Assembly: GCA_036172665.1 (NCBI GenBank)
Contig: JAYKNF010000050.1
Coordinates: forward strand, 1-64,000
Length of the DNA: 64,000 nucleotides
From: Prosopocoilus inquinatus
Lineage: Eukaryota > Arthropoda > Insecta > Coleoptera > Lucanidae
Direction: 5' to 3'
Numbering within the stretch: the first letter of the stretch is position 1; each line of letters begins with the position of its first letter. A model generated the notes under the pieces. The model made no database searches and was not told where the DNA came from. It saw nothing but the letters and a program-made list of their open reading frames with translations. Shown here one piece after another: positions 60,720-64,000 of this stretch. The position numbers were made by a program, and so were the translations under genes.

Positions 60720-63700
60720 AAACAACACGTATTAGCGTTGTTCCTGAGCTGTATCTAATCGATCCTTACTCATTTATCATGTTATTTGACATTTGGATGG
60801 ACTCCAGTAACTCTGATGTGAGATACGAAATTATCGGACGCAGCAGAAGCTGGAAATAGTTTTAAATGAAACAACACGCATTAGCGTTGTGCCTGTGATG
60901 TATCTAATCGATCTTTACTCATCTATCATGTTATTTGACGTTTCGATGGACTCTAGTAACTCTGATGTGATATACGAAGTTTTTGGACGCAGCAGGAGCT
61001 AGAAATAGTTTTAAACGAAACAACACGTATTAGCGTTGTTCCTGTGATGTATCTAATCGATCCTTACTCATCTATCATGTTATTTGACGTTTGGATGGTC
61101 TCCAGTATCTCCGATGTGAGATACGAAATTTTCGGACGCAGCAGAAGCTGGTAATAGTTTTAAACGAAACAACACGCATTAGCGTTGTTCCTGTGATGTA
61201 TCTAAACAATCCTTACTTATCTAACATGTTATTTGACGTTTGGATGGACTCCAGTAAGTCTGATGTGAGATACAAAGTTTTTGGACGCAGCAGGAGCTGG
61301 AAATAGTTTGAAACGAAACAACACGTATTAGCGTTGTTCCTGTGCTGTATCTAATCGATCCTTACTTATCTATCATGTTATTTGACGTTTCGATGCACTC
61401 CAGTAACTCTGATGTGAGATACGACGTTTTCGGACGCAGCAGAAGCTGGAAATAGTTTTAAACGAAACAACACGTATTAGCGTTGTTCCTGTGATGTATC
61501 TAATCGATCCTTACTCATCTATCATGTTATTTGACGTTTGGATGGTCTCCAGTATCTCTGATGTAAGATACGAAATCTTCGGACGCAGCATAAGCTGGAA
61601 ATAGTTTTAAACGAAACAACACGCATTAGCGTTGTTCCTGTGATGTATCTAATCGATCCTTACTCATCTATCATGTTATTTGGCGTTTCGATGGACTCCA
61701 GTAACTTTGATGTTAGATACGAAGTTCTCGGACGCAGCTGAAGCTAGAAATAGTTTCAAACGAAACAACACGTATTAGCGTTGTTCCTGTGCTGTATCTA
61801 ATCGATCCTTACTTATCTATCATGTTATTTGACGTTTCGATGCACTCCAGTAACTCTGATGTGAGATACGACGTTTTCGGACGCAGCAGAAGCTGGAAAT
61901 AGTTTTAAACGAAACAACACGTATTAGCGTTGTTCCTGTGATGTATCTAATCGATCCTTACTCATCTATCATGTTATTTGACGTTTGGATGGACTCCAGT
62001 AACTCTGATGTGAGATACAAAGTTTTTGGACGCAGCAGAAGCTGGAAATAGTTTAGAACGAAAAAACACGTATTAGCGTTGTTCCTGTGATGTATCTAAT
62101 CGATCCTTACTTAGCTACTATGTTATTTGACGTTTCGATGGACTCCAGTAACTCTAATGTGAGATACGAAATTTTCGGACGCAGCAGCAGCTGGAAATAG
62201 TTTTAAACGAAACAACACATATTAGCGTTGTTCCTGTCATGTAACTAATCGATCCTTACTCATCTATCATGTTATTTGGCGTTTGGACGGACTCCAGTAA
62301 CTCTGATTAGAGATACAAAGTTCTCGGACGCAGTAGAAGCTGGAAATAGTTTTGAACGAAACAACACGTATTAGCGTTGTTCCTGTGATGTATCTAAACG
62401 ATCCTTACTTATCTAACATGTTATTTGACGTTTGGATGGACTCCAGTAAGTCTGATGTGAGATAGAGTTTTTGGACACAGCAGGAGCTGGAAATAGTTTT
62501 AAACGAAACAACACGTATTAGCGCTGTTCCTGTATTGTATCTAATCGATCCTTACTCATCTATCATGTTATTTGGCGTTTCGATGGACTCCAGTAGCTCT
62601 GATGTGAGATACGACGTTTTCGGACGCAGCAGAAGCTGGAAATAGTTTTAAACGAAACAACACGCATTAGCGTTGTTCCTGTGATGTATCTAATCGATCC
62701 TTACTCTTCTATCATGTTATTTGGCGTTTCGATGGACTCCAGTAACTTTGATGTGAGATACGAAGTTCTCGGACGCAGCTGAAGCTGGAAATAGTTTTAA
62801 ATGAAACAACACGTATTAGCGTTGTTCCTGTGATGTATCTAATCGATCCTTACTCATCTATCATGTTATTTGGCGTTTCGATGGACTCCAGTAGCTCTGA
62901 TGTGAGATACGACGTTTTCGGACGCAGCAGAAGCTGGAAATAGTTTTAAATGAAACAACACGCATTAGCGTTGTTCCTGTGATGTATCTAATCGATCCTT
63001 ACTCATCTGTCATGTTATTTGAAGTTTGGATGGACTCCAGTATCTCTGATGTGAGATACGATATCTTCGGACGCAGCATAAGCTGGAAATAGTTTTAAAC
63101 GAAACAACACGCATTAGCGTTGCTCCTGTGATGTATCTAATCGATCCTTACTTATCTAACATGTTATTTGACGTTTCGATGGACTCAAGTAACTCTGATG
63201 TGAGATACGATGTTTTCGGACGCAGCAGAAGCTGGAAATAGTTTTAAACGAAACAACACGCATTAGCGATGTTCCTGTGATGTATCTAATCGATCCTTAC
63301 TCATCTATCATGTTATTTTACGTTTGGATGGACTCCAGTAACTCTGATGTGAGATACAAAGTTTTTGGACGCAGCAGGAGCTGGAAATAGTTTTAAACGA
63401 AACAACACGTATTAGCGTTGTTCCTGTGATGTATCTAATCGATCCTTACTCATCTATCATGTTATTTGACGTTTGGATGTACTCCAGTATCTCTGATGTG
63501 AGATACGAAATCTTCGGACGCAGCATAAGCTGGAAATAGTTTTAAACGAAACAACACGCATTAGCGTTGTTCCTGTGATGTATCTAATCGATCCTTACTC
63601 ATCTATCATGTTATTTGGCGTTTCGATGGACTCCTGTAACTTTGATGTGAGATACGAAGTTCTCGGACGCAGCTGAAGCTAGAAATAGTTTCAAACGAAA

Positions 63701-64000
63701 CAACACGTATTAGCGTTGTTCCTGTGCTGTATCTAATCGATCCTTACTTATCTATCATGTTATTTGACGTTTCGATGCACTCCAGTAACTCTGATGTGAG
63801 ATACGACGTTTTCGGACGCAGCAGAAGCTGGAAATAGTTTTAAACGAAACAACACGTATTAGCGTTGTTCCTGTGATGTATCTAATCGATCCTTACTCAT
63901 CTATCATGTTATTTGACGTTTGGATGGACTCCAGTAACTCTGATGTGAGATACAAAGTTTTTGGACGCAGCAGAAGCTGGAAATAGTTTAGAACGAAAAA
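60720..64000 (+). repeat. 3.3-kb block, copy of 33163-36443, cut by the window edge
   Basis: Offset 27557 bp. Carries the fifth 2-bp-deletion unit (62386-62532), 'ctgtcatg...gaagtttgg' near 63008 and 'actcctgtaac' near 63633. The final partial monomer (63874-64000) stops within 'agaacgaaaaa', so the copy very likely continues. Confidence 0.85.
62386..62532 (+). repeat. 147-bp monomer with 2-bp deletion, copy 5 of 5, with added stop
   Basis: Same deletion as the other four copies, but one base differs: 'gatagag' for 'gatacag' (about 62463-62469). That change puts a TAG into the frame that stays open for 97 codons in the other four copies, which shows the frame is not maintained. Confidence 0.9.

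Larger units (their letters stand above)
1..64000 (+). repeat. Satellite DNA array, 149-bp monomer, about 430 copies, one orientation
   Basis: The phrase 'tgatgtatctaatcgatcc' and the rest of the monomer recur every 149 bp (starts at 1, 150, 299, 448, 597 and so on to 63874). All copies lie on the same strand and no unique sequence interrupts them. The last unit start, corrected for the length variants listed separately, equals 429 x 149 + 1, so every base is assigned to a unit. The monomer is close to nucleosome core length, about 40% GC and rich in CpG. Such arrays are typical of eukaryotic centromeric or pericentromeric heterochromatin; that role is inferred from structure alone. Both edges of the window are inside the array. 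No coding gene, RNA gene or mobile element was found anywhere in it. Confidence 0.98.

Noticed and set aside
1..64000. CRISPR array
   Set aside because: The whole 149-bp unit is conserved, with no short repeat alternating with unrelated spacers, and no cas genes.
1..64000. Transposable element insertion, inverted segment or unique gap within the array
   Set aside because: Unit starts account for every base, all on one strand; no foreign sequence, target-site duplication or orientation switch was seen.
1..64000. 5S rRNA, snRNA or histone tandem gene cluster
   Set aside because: The unit length and sequence do not resemble these genes, and no promoter or terminator elements of such clusters are visible.

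Overview
The whole window lies inside one long, uninterrupted satellite DNA array. A single monomer of 149 bp is repeated head to tail, always in the same orientation, from base 1 to base 64000. Counting from the first base, which happens to begin a monomer in the register used here, 429 consecutive units end at 63873 and a 430th (63874-64000) runs off the edge. The count closes exactly once every length variant I found is included (net -48 bp against 429 x 149). The array continues past both ends. I see no gene, RNA gene, transposon, CRISPR array, telomere or unique spacer.

This is eukaryotic constitutive heterochromatin of the centromeric or pericentromeric kind. Nothing in it is prokaryotic or viral. 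I do not recognise the monomer and cannot name the species. The consensus is about 40% GC by hand count. It carries 8 CpG per 149 bp (28 C, 31 G; about 5.8 expected), so CpG is not depleted. That fits a lightly methylated genome such as many invertebrates better than a typical vertebrate or plant, but it is weak evidence.

Layout: monomers differ from each other by recognisable diagnostic variants and form a mosaic of higher-order structure, not one fixed period. 0-7.1 kb is mixed, with local 12-, 4- and 1-monomer duplications and the two most aberrant units (76 bp at 6408, 198 bp at 7080). 7.1-14.6 kb has 7-, 11-, 12- and 2-monomer duplications. 14.6-23.3 kb is a distinct domain with 15-, 9-, 6- and 3-monomer repeats. 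23.3-38.2 kb and 43.2-44.6 kb share a 12-13-monomer module marked by a 2-bp deletion. 26-29, 38-43 and 44.8-50.9 kb are dominated by a 9-monomer (1341 bp) higher-order unit and its variants. 51-64 kb largely re-uses blocks seen at 9-14, 29-32 and 33-36 kb. Blocks of 1.3-3.4 kb recur nearly unchanged at distances from about 2 to 41 kb, the signature of unequal exchange, conversion or amplification.

Monomer coordinates used below: position 1 is the t of 'tgatgtatct', position 149 is the g of 'ttgttcctg'. Open reading frames up to 103 codons occur but are by-products of tandem repetition. The most interesting points are the mosaic 9-monomer higher-order unit, long near-identical dispersed copies, a conserved imperfect dyad, a 17-bp CENP-B-box-like site present in only some monomer types, and hybrid monomers whose junctions cluster in one part of the repeat.
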